Origin: JAQIBY01 sp963676165
Lineage (GTDB): Bacteria > Bacteroidota > Bacteroidia > Bacteroidales > ML635J-15
Direction of reading: 5' to 3'
Assembly: GCA_963676165.1 (NCBI GenBank)
Contig: OY781043.1
Coordinates: forward strand, 1,550,001 to 1,614,000
DNA length: 64,000 nucleotides
How positions within the stretch are numbered: the stretch's first letter is position 1; the number at the start of each line of letters is the position of its first letter. The position numbers were made by a program, and so were the translations under genes. The notes under the pieces were generated by a model, which worked only from the letters and a program-made list of their open reading frames with translations, was not told the origin of the DNA and did not search any database. Positions 42,330 to 49,995 of the stretch are shown in pieces.

Positions 42330-42573
42330 CTCATGACGTTTTAAGGATTTTATAACAGTTTGAGGTTCGAGGCCCCGACATTCATCGGGATTGCTTCGTG
42401 TTACATTTTTCAGTTCGCACGCTCCTAAAAAATGATACTCAGGGAATTTGAAGTTAGCACGAAGGAGGCGACGGAGGAAATTTGATGTTTACACAAAGTA
42501 GTTGACTGAGGTTGCTCAACGCTGGCAGAGCGCCGTGCTGAGGAACTCGAAGCGGAGGACGAAGGACGTCTCT
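42330..42573. other. GC-rich intergenic stretch
   Basis: This stretch is clearly richer in G and C than its neighbours and contains short hairpins: CCCGA / TCGGG (42374-42389) and CGCT / AGCG within the run at about 42515-42533. It has no open frame with coding character. It lies between the promoter of the C1 peptidase and the 3' end of the DUF819 gene and may be a remnant of inserted DNA, similar in character to 5640-6065. Confidence 0.45.
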
Positions 42574-43728
42574 TTACAACCCTTGCAAAGCGTAAGCAAT
42601 AAGCACACCCAAATAATTCCCAATTGCGTAACCAATTATACCTACTGTAAGTCCTGGAACAATGATTTCTTTATTTTTTAATGATCCTGCGACAACTGGT
42701 ACAAATGGGGGAGAGCATATCATTGCAGTTGCAGTAACTAAACTGGTGTCTGAGTCAATGCGGAAAATTGCTGAAAGCAAAATGTGAAGCACAAAACTTC
42801 CAAATATAACTGTAGATACAAACCAAAATAGTTGTGGAGATATGTTGATGAAGTCCTCAAGTTTTACCATGGAAGCTACGGTAATACTGAACACTAAAAT
42901 GAGGTACATGCCGCCTTCAAAACTTTTTTCGCATGAGTTTAATTTTGGAATTAAGCTGCCAATAAGACTGAAGCTTGTGATTCCTAAAATTACAATCAAC
43001 ATGGAAATACCACCAGTAATTAAAACGGAAATGCCTAAGCTGATTCCTGCAATAAGAATGGATGCCCCAAAAGCCAATAGGAAATGAGGGAAATATGCTT
43101 TCTTGAAAAATCCTTTATATGCGTCTGCACTTGTGTCTTCAATTTGAACATTGTTTTCTTCCAAATCACTTTTGTGGGATTTGTATTTTGGTAACAGCCA
43201 ATTCAGAAATTTACCACTGGTGCTAAGAATAAGAAGTAAGAAAATGGAAGACAACATAATGTCATAGGTGTTGACCATCAGGTAAATTTCCGGTGAAATG
43301 CTTAATGCAGATTGAATGGATGCTAAGTTTGGTGTTCCTCCAGTATATAGCCCAATTAATAGTCCTCCAACTTGCCATGAATTATCTAAATTGTTGCCAA
43401 ACAAAAGGTAGGCAGCAGTGACAACTGAAATTAGTGCAATAACAGCAAGAAGCATACTGATAAAACTTTTCCCTGCAATTCGTTTCCACGATTTTATTTT
43501 TGTGCCAAAAAGTAAAAGAGGAAGTGCGAGAGGAACTGTTGCTGATGTCACATAATCTTGAATTTTATCCGCTCCATCAGGCAGCATGTCCGTGAGTCCT
43601 AATACAAAACCCAGAGCATAACATAGCAATACAGCACCAATTTTATTCAGCAGTTTATACTTTTTAGTTAAAAGTATAATTAAGTAAGGTGCAATTAGAT
43701 AGAACGATAAGAGTAAAATCAGATTCAT
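42574..43728 (-). CDS. DUF819 family membrane protein
   Basis: A 384-residue integral membrane protein with about ten helices and a short charged loop near the middle (YKSHKSDLEENNVQIEDTSAD). It matches the DUF819 (YjcL-like) family by its GLTDMLPDGADK, GGLLIGLYTGGTPNLASI and ATAMICSPPFVPVVAGSLKNK segments; the two Gly/Pro-rich stretches probably form the substrate site of a transporter. The substrate is unknown. I use the ATG at 43728 over a TTG at 43737 that would overlap the upstream gene. It follows the MBL hydrolase gene by one base and is likely co-transcribed. Confidence 0.85.
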   Translation of the reverse strand: MNLILLLSFYLIAPYLIILLTKKYKLLNKIGAVLLCYALGFVLGLTDMLPDGADKIQDYVTSATVPLALPLLLFGTKIKSWKRIAGKSFISMLLAVIALISVVTAAYLLFGNNLDNSWQVGGLLIGLYTGGTPNLASIQSALSISPEIYLMVNTYDIMLSSIFLLLILSTSGKFLNWLLPKYKSHKSDLEENNVQIEDTSADAYKGFFKKAYFPHFLLAFGASILIAGISLGISVLITGGISMLIVILGITSFSLIGSLIPKLNSCEKSFEGGMYLILVFSITVASMVKLEDFINISPQLFWFVSTVIFGSFVLHILLSAIFRIDSDTSLVTATAMICSPPFVPVVAGSLKNKEIIVPGLTVGIIGYAIGNYLGVLIAYALQGL

Positions 43729-43729
43729 T

Positions 43730-44494
43730 TTAGTCAATATTTATTTCCAAACCATCGTATGCCAAATGGATATTATCTGGCAATTCACTTTCTACATTTT
43801 CATGAGTCCCAAGTTGGTGGCTGATGTGTGTGATATAGCCTGCTTTTGGGGAAAATTCTTTCAATGTATTAACTGCTTCTGATAGTGAGAAATGCGAAAT
43901 GTGCGGTTGTTTTCTCAATGCATTAATCACGATAACTTTAGAGCCCAAAATTTTCCGCTTTTCTTCCGGAGGAATGTACTTGGCATCTGTAATATAGGTG
44001 AAATCACCAATTCGAAACCCCAAAATAGGGAGTCGATAATGCATTACCCGTATTGGGATAATAGGAATGCCATCTATTGTGAATGGGTTTTCATCAATAC
44101 TATGCAATACAACATCGGGAACGCCAGGGTATTTTTTGTCTGTGAAAACATAAGGGAAAACGCCTTTTAATGCTGTCTGAACTTGTTTCTCTGCATACAA
44201 ATGCATTGCTTGCTTTGTCATGAAATTAAAGGATCGGAGTTCATCTAGCCCCGCAATATGATCTCTGTGTTCATGTGTATAAAGCACTGCATCTAATTGC
44301 ATGAGTTTTGCATCCAACATTTGTTGTCGAAAATCAGGACCAGTATCAATGACAAGATGCTTTTTTCGGTATTCTATTAACACAGAACTGCGAAAGCGTT
44401 TGTCTTTGGAATCTTCCGATTGACAAACTTTGCATTGGCACCCGATAACCGGGACACCTTGAGAGGTTCCTGTTCCTAAAAATCTAACTTTCAA
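43730..44494 (-). CDS. PhnP-like metallo-beta-lactamase-fold hydrolase
   Basis: A 254-residue MBL-fold phosphodiesterase-type protein. KVRFLGTGTSQGVPVIGCQC opens the domain, the metal motif is THEHRDHIAG, and the later YITDAKYIP and GYITHISHQLG supply the Asp and His ligands. The Cys pair in GCQCKVCQS is common in this group. The frame is open to an ATG at 44572, but relatives begin at MK(I/V)xFLGTGTSQG, which places the start at the TTG at 44494. That start also removes an overlap with the divergent methyltransferase gene. The substrate may be a cyclic phosphate ester; not determined. Confidence 0.82.
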   Translation of the reverse strand: MKVRFLGTGTSQGVPVIGCQCKVCQSEDSKDKRFRSSVLIEYRKKHLVIDTGPDFRQQMLDAKLMQLDAVLYTHEHRDHIAGLDELRSFNFMTKQAMHLYAEKQVQTALKGVFPYVFTDKKYPGVPDVVLHSIDENPFTIDGIPIIPIRVMHYRLPILGFRIGDFTYITDAKYIPPEEKRKILGSKVIVINALRKQPHISHFSLSEAVNTLKEFSPKAGYITHISHQLGTHENVESELPDNIHLAYDGLEINID

Positions 44495-44581
44495 GCGATC
44501 AGTTTTTGGTTGTTGTAAAGGTAAAAAAAGAATCAAAAAAAACCGAATTTTCATGGGAAGAGAAATTTGCAAGCTTTTTCG

Positions 44582-44589
44582 TACCTTTG
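44582..44589 (+). promoter_or_regulatory. -7 box abutting the methyltransferase start
   Basis: TACCTTTG, an exact TAnnTTTG match, ends six bases before the ATG at 44596. Transcripts would be nearly leaderless. The -33 region is not clear. Confidence 0.55.
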
Positions 44590-44595
44590 TCCTCT

Positions 44596-45312
44596 ATGTC
44601 AGGAAAATTACATTTAATTCCAAATCGCATTTGTGATATGGATGGAGAAGAGGGCATCTCTTTGGAAGTCAAGGAGCTAATTCTTGAACTGAAATTTTTT
44701 GTGGTAGAAAATTTGCGTACGGTTCGACGTTTTATTAAGTCAATTGATAAACGTGTTGATATTGATTCGTTGCAATTTCTAGAAATGCATAAAAATATTT
44801 CAGCTCAGGAAAGTATGAAAGCATTGCAATGGTTGCGAAATGGAAGAGATGTGGGTGTGATTTCTGATGCAGGACTTCCTGGTATTGCTGATCCTGGTAA
44901 TCAGCTCGTTTTACAAGCTCATCAAGATGGAATTGAGGTGATTCCTCATGCAGGACCATCTTCTATGCTTTTAGGATTAATTTCCAGTGGTTTGAATGGA
45001 CAGCGTTTTAGTTTTCATGGATATTTGCCTGTACGTCATCATGATAGGAATCGTGCGATCAAGGATATAGAGGCAAAATCAAAGCAAGAAAAGGCATCGC
45101 AAATTGTGATGGAAACTCCTTATCGCAATGTGGATTTTTTGAAATCACTTTTGCAAAGCTTGGGTGGAAAAACGTGGTTGTGTGTGGCTTGTGATATTTC
45201 AGCCCCTAATGCTTATATCCGAACCTTGCGTGTTGAGCAATGGAAAAAAATTGAGAAACCAGATTTGCATAAGCGTCCTGCCGTTTTTGTAATTCAAGCA
45301 TTTGACGAATAA
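44596..45312 (+). CDS. RsmI-like SAM-dependent methyltransferase
   Basis: A 238-residue tetrapyrrole-methylase-fold protein starting MSGKLHLIPNRICD. VGVISDAGLPGIADPGNQLV and VIPHAGPSSMLLGLISSGL are the SAM-binding segments as in RsmI, which methylates the 2'-oxygen of C1402 in 16S rRNA. The N-terminal TPIGN of RsmI is replaced by PNRICD, so this is a separate subfamily, common in Bacteroidota next to or in addition to RsmI, and its target may differ. The start at 44596 is chosen because a promoter box ends six bases before it. Confidence 0.82.
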   Translation: MSGKLHLIPNRICDMDGEEGISLEVKELILELKFFVVENLRTVRRFIKSIDKRVDIDSLQFLEMHKNISAQESMKALQWLRNGRDVGVISDAGLPGIADPGNQLVLQAHQDGIEVIPHAGPSSMLLGLISSGLNGQRFSFHGYLPVRHHDRNRAIKDIEAKSKQEKASQIVMETPYRNVDFLKSLLQSLGGKTWLCVACDISAPNAYIRTLRVEQWKKIEKPDLHKRPAVFVIQAFDE

Positions 45313-45324
45313 AAATTGTTAACA

Positions 45325-46497
45325 ATGAATAAAACTTTAATTCGAATTGTTCAGGTCCTGATTTTGGTGGGAATCGTTTGGATTATCTCACTGAGAGCAA
45401 CTCCTGAAACTGGCTTGGAACCTGTCGAATCTGCAGGACATGAATCTGAATTTCTGCCTTCTTATTTTGATGGTAAATTGAAGGTCGTGTCGGATACTTC
45501 AAACAATTTATGCAGCATATACAACCGCGAAGGACTTGCTGGATATGTGTTGTTTTCTTCTGACCTTAAAGAACAAACACGTGGATATGCCGGTGTCATT
45601 GATTTTGCAGTTGTCTTGTCCGATGATTTTGTTGTCGAAGGGATTGAGATTTTGTCGAATCAAGAAACTCCATCTTACCTTAACTGGATAGATAGAGATG
45701 GATTTTATGATCAATTTATTGGCAAAAGTGTGGATGAAATCATGGAAAATGAACCTGATATGATTACTGGTGCAAGTATGAGTTGTCATGCAATTACTAT
45801 TGATATAAAAACCTTACTTTCAGATTTGTCAACTCACCAGTCCAATGCCGGGAAATATGAGACAATGTGGGTATTGAAAAACCTGTCTGCTTTATTATTT
45901 CTAGTCTTTGCACTATTCCATTTTTTCTTCCCGAAATATTTAAAGAAAACGCGTATTGTTCTTCTTGTATTATCAGTAGGAGTGCTCGGTTTTTGGTGTG
46001 GATATTTCTTGTCATTGTCTATTTTCCATTCATGGCTATTGAATGGAGTGATGTTGAAAATGCAAGCTGCACTTTTTACCATGTTTGTGCTTTCTGTGAG
46101 TTTACCATTGTTTACACAGCGGTCATTTTATTGTTCCTATGTTTGCCCATTTGGAGCCATGCAAGAACTTGCTGGGAAAATCAATCCTAAACACAAATTG
46201 TCAATTCCTAAAGCTGTTAAGCCAGTATTTCAATGGTTGAGGTTTACAGTCTTAGTAATTATTCTTGTGCTTTTGTTAATTGGATTCGGTTTGCCGCTAG
46301 GAGATATGGAGCCATTTAGTGTATTTCAAGTACGAGCAGCATCTTTGTTTGTTATGGTCTTAGCCGGATTTATGGTCGTGCTTTCAGTCTTTATTTCAAA
46401 ACCATGGTGCCGATATTTTTGCCCTACTGGTATGATATTAAGTTTGTTAAGAAAGTCAGTGTTTTTCGGCAAACGAAAAAAAAGTAAGCTAAAATAA
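45325..46497 (+). CDS. FMN-binding and 4Fe-4S membrane protein (NosR/NapH-like)
   Basis: A 390-residue protein. After a membrane anchor (8-23) comes an extracytoplasmic FMN_bind domain (about 60-165) ending in MITGASMS (147-153); in this family an ApbE enzyme attaches FMN to the last Thr or Ser, so Ser153 is the likely acceptor here. Five further helices and two CxxxCP motifs follow, Cys270/274 and Cys362/366, as in NapH, NosR and YccM proteins that pass electrons across the membrane. No ApbE or partner reductase is nearby. The ATG at 45325 is preferred to a TTG at 45316. Confidence 0.85.
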   Translation: MNKTLIRIVQVLILVGIVWIISLRATPETGLEPVESAGHESEFLPSYFDGKLKVVSDTSNNLCSIYNREGLAGYVLFSSDLKEQTRGYAGVIDFAVVLSDDFVVEGIEILSNQETPSYLNWIDRDGFYDQFIGKSVDEIMENEPDMITGASMSCHAITIDIKTLLSDLSTHQSNAGKYETMWVLKNLSALLFLVFALFHFFFPKYLKKTRIVLLVLSVGVLGFWCGYFLSLSIFHSWLLNGVMLKMQAALFTMFVLSVSLPLFTQRSFYCSYVCPFGAMQELAGKINPKHKLSIPKAVKPVFQWLRFTVLVIILVLLLIGFGLPLGDMEPFSVFQVRAASLFVMVLAGFMVVLSVFISKPWCRYFCPTGMILSLLRKSVFFGKRKKSKLK

Positions 46498-46509
46498 GTT
46501 CTGTGTTTT

Positions 46510-47043
46510 ATGGAGAAATTAATGAAACGACTTTTTCTAGCAATTGAATTGGATGAGCTGCATCGTGAATGTATCAGTGAATTTGTGGATGTGAATCATG
46601 AGCTAAATTTGCGTTGGGTAAAACCTGAAAATTGGCATATCACGGCATTGTTTCTTGGAAACATACCATCCAAAGATGTAAATATTTTGATAGAAAAAGT
46701 CAATCAATTAATGAATTCAATTTCTCCCTTTGAATTGAAAACAGAGCGTTTTCTATTTATGCCTCCATCACGGCCAAGAATGTTATGGTTGAGGTTTGAA
46801 AATAGTCGCTCATTCAGTAATTTAAACGTAATCTTGTCAAAAGCATTATTGGGTAGTGATCCGGATCGACCTGCAAAGGCTCATATTACTTTGTCACGAT
46901 TCAAATATGCGCCTAAAAAACACATGCTTTCTGTGCCTTTGCCTGATGTGCCTTTGTGTGTTAATCGACTTGTTTTGTTTGAATCTAAGTTAAGCAAAGA
47001 AGGAGCAGAGTATCAAATGCTAAATGCCTGGGAATTGAAATAA
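46510..47043 (+). CDS. thpR: RNA 2',3'-cyclic phosphodiesterase (2H family)
   Basis: A 177-residue protein of the 2H phosphoesterase family. Two HxT motifs are present in HITALFLGN and HITLSRFK, and KRLFLAIELDEL and SRPRMLWLRFE match ThpR (LigT). The enzyme opens 2',3'-cyclic phosphates on RNA. The start may be 46510 or the in-frame ATG at 46522 (MKRLFLAIEL), the latter fitting relatives better. It follows the FMN/4Fe-4S gene after 12 bases and ends 37 bases before a bidirectional terminator. Confidence 0.88.
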   Translation: MEKLMKRLFLAIELDELHRECISEFVDVNHELNLRWVKPENWHITALFLGNIPSKDVNILIEKVNQLMNSISPFELKTERFLFMPPSRPRMLWLRFENSRSFSNLNVILSKALLGSDPDRPAKAHITLSRFKYAPKKHMLSVPLPDVPLCVNRLVLFESKLSKEGAEYQMLNAWELK

Positions 47044-47079
47044 CCCCATCTTGTTACTAATCATAATTTACTGCATAAA

Positions 47080-47106
47080 AAAAGGTCTGAATGAATCAGA
47101 CCTTTT
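47080..47106. terminator. Bidirectional terminator between convergent genes
   Basis: AAAGGTCTGA and TCAGACCTTT form a 10-bp stem around a 5-base loop, with A run on the left and T run on the right. It serves thpR on the plus strand and the DUF5684 gene on the minus strand. Confidence 0.85.
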
Positions 47107-47128
47107 ACAGTATGTTAAAGACTATTTA

Positions 47129-47581
47129 TTATTCTGCGTCTTTTTCTTCTTTGAATTCATTTCCTACACCAGGTTTTCCTTTATCAAGTTCTCCAGTCCA
47201 TTGGATGTCTTTTTTGAAAGCAAGCATTGGAAGAAATACTACTGGTAATAAAATTAAACCCACTGCAAATCCACCTGATTGACCAAAGTTTTTCGCAATA
47301 CGTAATGGAAGAATAATTCCGAAGAATGCAAACACACCTAAGGCTCCAACAATAGGAATGATTCCAGCAAAAATAAGGAATACAAATGCCCAATGTAAGC
47401 TACCCATACGTAACATCACGATGATGTTGTAAATAGGAATCAAAATAGCCCAACCTGGTTGTTTTGCTTTTTCGAAAATCATCCAATAAGAAATAATCAT
47501 CAATACCTGTACAAGGAACATGATTACTAAAACAACTGCACCTGCAGCAAAAAGTCCACTTAATAATGCTTGAGGATCCAT
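47129..47581 (-). CDS. DUF5684-like membrane protein
   Basis: A 150-residue protein with four membrane helices and a charged C-terminal tail. YWMIFEKAKQPGWAILIPIYNIIVMLRM is the signature of the DUF5684 family, close to signal-peptidase-associated or uncharacterised membrane proteins; the IAKNFGQSGGFAVGLILLPVVF segment follows. The function is unknown. The tail contains no recognised motif. A terminator follows the stop on the minus strand. Confidence 0.82.
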   Translation of the reverse strand: MDPQALLSGLFAAGAVVLVIMFLVQVLMIISYWMIFEKAKQPGWAILIPIYNIIVMLRMGSLHWAFVFLIFAGIIPIVGALGVFAFFGIILPLRIAKNFGQSGGFAVGLILLPVVFLPMLAFKKDIQWTGELDKGKPGVGNEFKEEKDAE

Positions 47582-47878
47582 AATAAAAAGATTTAGTTAA
47601 TATTTAGTTTTAGGTTGGTGAATATACAATAAAACTTGAATGATACAAGCGATATATGTTTACTTTACCCTTTTCTTTATTGACAATGTTTTGTAATGTT
47701 TTGAATGTGAGGTGATAAGGATTTTATTGTTTGTTGAAAAGTTAAGTTAGATTTTATAAATTTAACATTGATTAAACCTTGTTGGAGGTGTGTTAGTAAG
47801 GAATCAGTCATAAATTTTTTTTCGAGAAGAATCAAAATTTTAAAAAAGTCGTAAATTCGCATGTTATTATAACGTCCT

Positions 47879-49291
47879 ATGAAATCGAATGAACGCCGGG
47901 CAGTTCTTTTAGAGAAGAATCGTCTGGAAATTGGTCGGTATTATCCGCTTTTGGACTGGTTAGATTCCAGTACAGCCGGCCGCATGAATCAGAAGCGGAA
48001 AGCTTTGTTGAACAAGTTATCAACGCATGTTGAATTTGGATACAATAATACAAAGCTGGATGTGAGTAAGCTTTCGCCGGGTTGTGAACTATGTGCTGCT
48101 GGACAATGGTCGTGTTTATTTATCAATGGAAAGTGTAATGCCAATTGTTTTTATTGTCCTGCAGAACAAAATGAAATAGGTATTCCTCAAAGCAATGGTC
48201 TTGATTTTCCAACTCCTGAGTCGTGGATAAATTATATTCGTAAGTTCAAATTCAAAGGTCTTAGTTTGAGTGGGGGCGAGCCTTTGTTAAGTTTTGATCG
48301 TAGTTTAGAGTATCTAACTGCCGCGAAAAATGCCTTTGGTGATTCTGTGTATTTTTGGATGTATACTAATGGAATACTTGCGACTGAGGAGAAAATGCAA
48401 ATACTTGCTGATGCAGGATTGAATGAAATACGGTTTGACATTGGAGCAACAAATTACAACTTGAAATTTCTGAAAACTGCTATTGGGAGAGTTCCTACTG
48501 TAAGTGTTGAAATTCCAGCAGTCCCTGAAAAGCTTGAATTGCTGAAACAGAAAATGCACGAAATGGCGGATATTGGTGTCAATTACCTCAATCTTCATCA
48601 ACTGAGAATGACAGTGCATAATTTACCGAAATTTGCTGAGCGGTCGTATGTGTTGTCACATGGAGAGAAAGTGACAGTTCCAGAATCTGAACTTATAGCG
48701 CTTCGGTTGATTAAATATGGGAAAGACAATAATATCTCTTTACCTGTGAATTATTGTTCTTTTGCCTTTAAAAATAGATTTCAACATGCTGCAGGGCGAT
48801 TTCGAATGGCTAAAGAAATTCGTGAAGATTACGAAAGCATTACTCCGAATGGATATATCCGTAGTATTGTACTCGATGGGGACAAAGATGATATACTAAG
48901 AGCAGTGAAAAGTTTAAAATCAAATATTCCTGGCTGGAAATGGTATTTTGAGCCAAATGCCTTAAGACTTTTTATTCACCCTGATTGTTTGAATTTTCTT
49001 TCGTTGGATCAACTCGATATATCAGTAAGCTATCATGTGACACGAATGAAACGACAACATGAATCACTATTTGTTGGACGTGAAATTTTTCTCAATTTTG
49101 AGGATAGAATCTATGTTGAAAGACGACCGGATGGGAATGAAATTTCTATTCCAAAGGATAGAACCAAAGCATTTGTTGAGATAATTCATGAACACTCAGA
49201 AAAAAAGTTTCATTTCTTTAAAAATAATGATTTTTGGTATGAGGTTATAAATCACGAATTTATCCCCTTTGCTTTGCCAGACTACTTTTAG
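47879..49291 (+). CDS. Radical SAM protein with an extra cysteine motif
   Basis: A 470-residue enzyme. The radical SAM cluster motif is CNANCFYC (Cys 86, 90, 93), preceded by three more Cys at 69, 72 and 79 (CELCAAGQWSC), spaced as if for a second cluster. LSLSGGEPLLSFDRSL is the GGE strand, and the barrel ends near residue 320. A further domain of about 150 residues follows. It resembles the PflA-like COG2108 group; product and substrate are not known. The gene stands alone; the 297 bases upstream are AT-rich and hold no clear -7 box. Confidence 0.82.
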   Translation: MKSNERRAVLLEKNRLEIGRYYPLLDWLDSSTAGRMNQKRKALLNKLSTHVEFGYNNTKLDVSKLSPGCELCAAGQWSCLFINGKCNANCFYCPAEQNEIGIPQSNGLDFPTPESWINYIRKFKFKGLSLSGGEPLLSFDRSLEYLTAAKNAFGDSVYFWMYTNGILATEEKMQILADAGLNEIRFDIGATNYNLKFLKTAIGRVPTVSVEIPAVPEKLELLKQKMHEMADIGVNYLNLHQLRMTVHNLPKFAERSYVLSHGEKVTVPESELIALRLIKYGKDNNISLPVNYCSFAFKNRFQHAAGRFRMAKEIREDYESITPNGYIRSIVLDGDKDDILRAVKSLKSNIPGWKWYFEPNALRLFIHPDCLNFLSLDQLDISVSYHVTRMKRQHESLFVGREIFLNFEDRIYVERRPDGNEISIPKDRTKAFVEIIHEHSEKKFHFFKNNDFWYEVINHEFIPFALPDYF

Positions 49292-49328
49292 AGATGTGAA
49301 AAAAATCAAATATTTTTTCATTTAGGAC

Positions 49329-49359
49329 TTGCACAGTTAATAAAATGACTTTATATTTG
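49329..49359 (+). promoter_or_regulatory. Promoter for tRNA-Asp
   Basis: TTG at 49329-49331 and TATATTTG at 49352-49359 (exact TAnnTTTG) with a 20-base spacer. The mature tRNA begins 35 bases downstream. Confidence 0.7.
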
Positions 49360-49393
49360 CATCCGCTTTAAACAAGTAAGGTTCTTACAAAAT

Positions 49394-49467
49394 GGTGTCG
49401 TAGTTCAGTTGGTTAGAATACCGGCCTGTCACGCCGGGGGTCGCGAGTTCGAGTCTCGTCGACACCG
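49394..49467 (+). tRNA. tRNA-Asp (anticodon GTC)
   Basis: A 74-base cloverleaf. GGTGTCG pairs with CGACACC as the acceptor stem with G73 after it; the D arm contains AGTTCAGTTGGTTAGAAT, the anticodon stem is CCGGC / GCCGG with loop CTGTCAC (anticodon GTC at 49428-49430), and the T arm contains GTTCGAGTC. The CCA end is not encoded at position 74-76, so it would be added by the CCA enzyme. It has its own promoter and terminator. Confidence 0.97.
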
Positions 49468-49481
49468 CACCAAAGCGATTG

Positions 49482-49516
49482 AAAGCATTCATCAATTTGA
49501 TGGATGCTTTTTTTTA
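49482..49516 (+). terminator. Terminator after tRNA-Asp
   Basis: AAAGCATTCATC and GATGGATGCTTT pair over 12 bases with one G-T pair, around a 5-base loop, followed by a long T run. It lies just past the tRNA. Confidence 0.85.
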
Positions 49517-49537
49517 TTCCCTTCATTTGCTTTTGTG

Positions 49538-49545
49538 TATCTTTG
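49538..49545 (+). promoter_or_regulatory. -7 box for the YbaN-like gene
   Basis: TATCTTTG, an exact TAnnTTTG match, ends nine bases before the ATG at 49555. The -33 region overlaps the terminator T run and is unclear. Confidence 0.55.
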
Positions 49546-49554
49546 TCAAGTAGT

Positions 49555-49920
49555 ATGAAAGTCTTGTTTGTCATATTTGGAACAATCACTTTGGTGTTAG
49601 GTGTTTTGGGAATAGTAATTCCGGGTTTACCAACAACCCCTTTCTTATTATTGACAGCAGCTTTATATGTTCGTAGCTCTGAACGATTGTACCAATGGTT
49701 AATTGAAAATCGAGTTATTGGAAGGTATATTGTAAAATACAGAAAACGTCGTGGAATGACATTAAAGCAAAAAATATATTCCATTTTGCTCATGTGGACA
49801 ATGATTTCAATTTCTTGTGTTTTCTGCCTTGAAAATATAATCACAAGTGTAATTGTGCTTGCTGTAGGAGTTGTCGGTACTGTTGTAATGGGTTTGGTTG
49901 TACCGACTTTCCGAGAATAG
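49555..49920 (+). CDS. YbaN-like inner membrane protein (DUF454)
   Basis: A 121-residue membrane protein with two helical hairpins. GVLGIVIPGLPTTPFLLLTAALYVRSSERLYQWL is the family signature of YbaN/DUF454, with the NRVIGRYIVKYRKRRGMT loop in the middle and two further helices at the end. Function unknown. The start at 49555 is preferred because a promoter box lies nine bases before it. A perfect palindromic terminator follows directly. Confidence 0.88.
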   Translation: MKVLFVIFGTITLVLGVLGIVIPGLPTTPFLLLTAALYVRSSERLYQWLIENRVIGRYIVKYRKRRGMTLKQKIYSILLMWTMISISCVFCLENIITSVIVLAVGVVGTVVMGLVVPTFRE

Positions 49921-49962
49921 AAATTAAGAGGGGATGCGATTAATCGCATCCCCTCTTAATTT
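49921..49962. terminator. Perfect 42-bp palindrome, bidirectional terminator
   Basis: The whole 42 bases are self-complementary, with AAATTAAGAGGGGATGCGAT as the left arm. It starts right after the YbaN stop and serves that gene and the tricorn-like gene from the other side. Confidence 0.9.
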
Positions 49963-49995
49963 TATCATTTAATTCATCCACAAAATATTGAATTC

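Noticed and set aside
49413..49949. Minus-strand reading frame of 178 codons
   Set aside because: It is antisense to tRNA-Asp and to the YbaN-like gene and has no family match.
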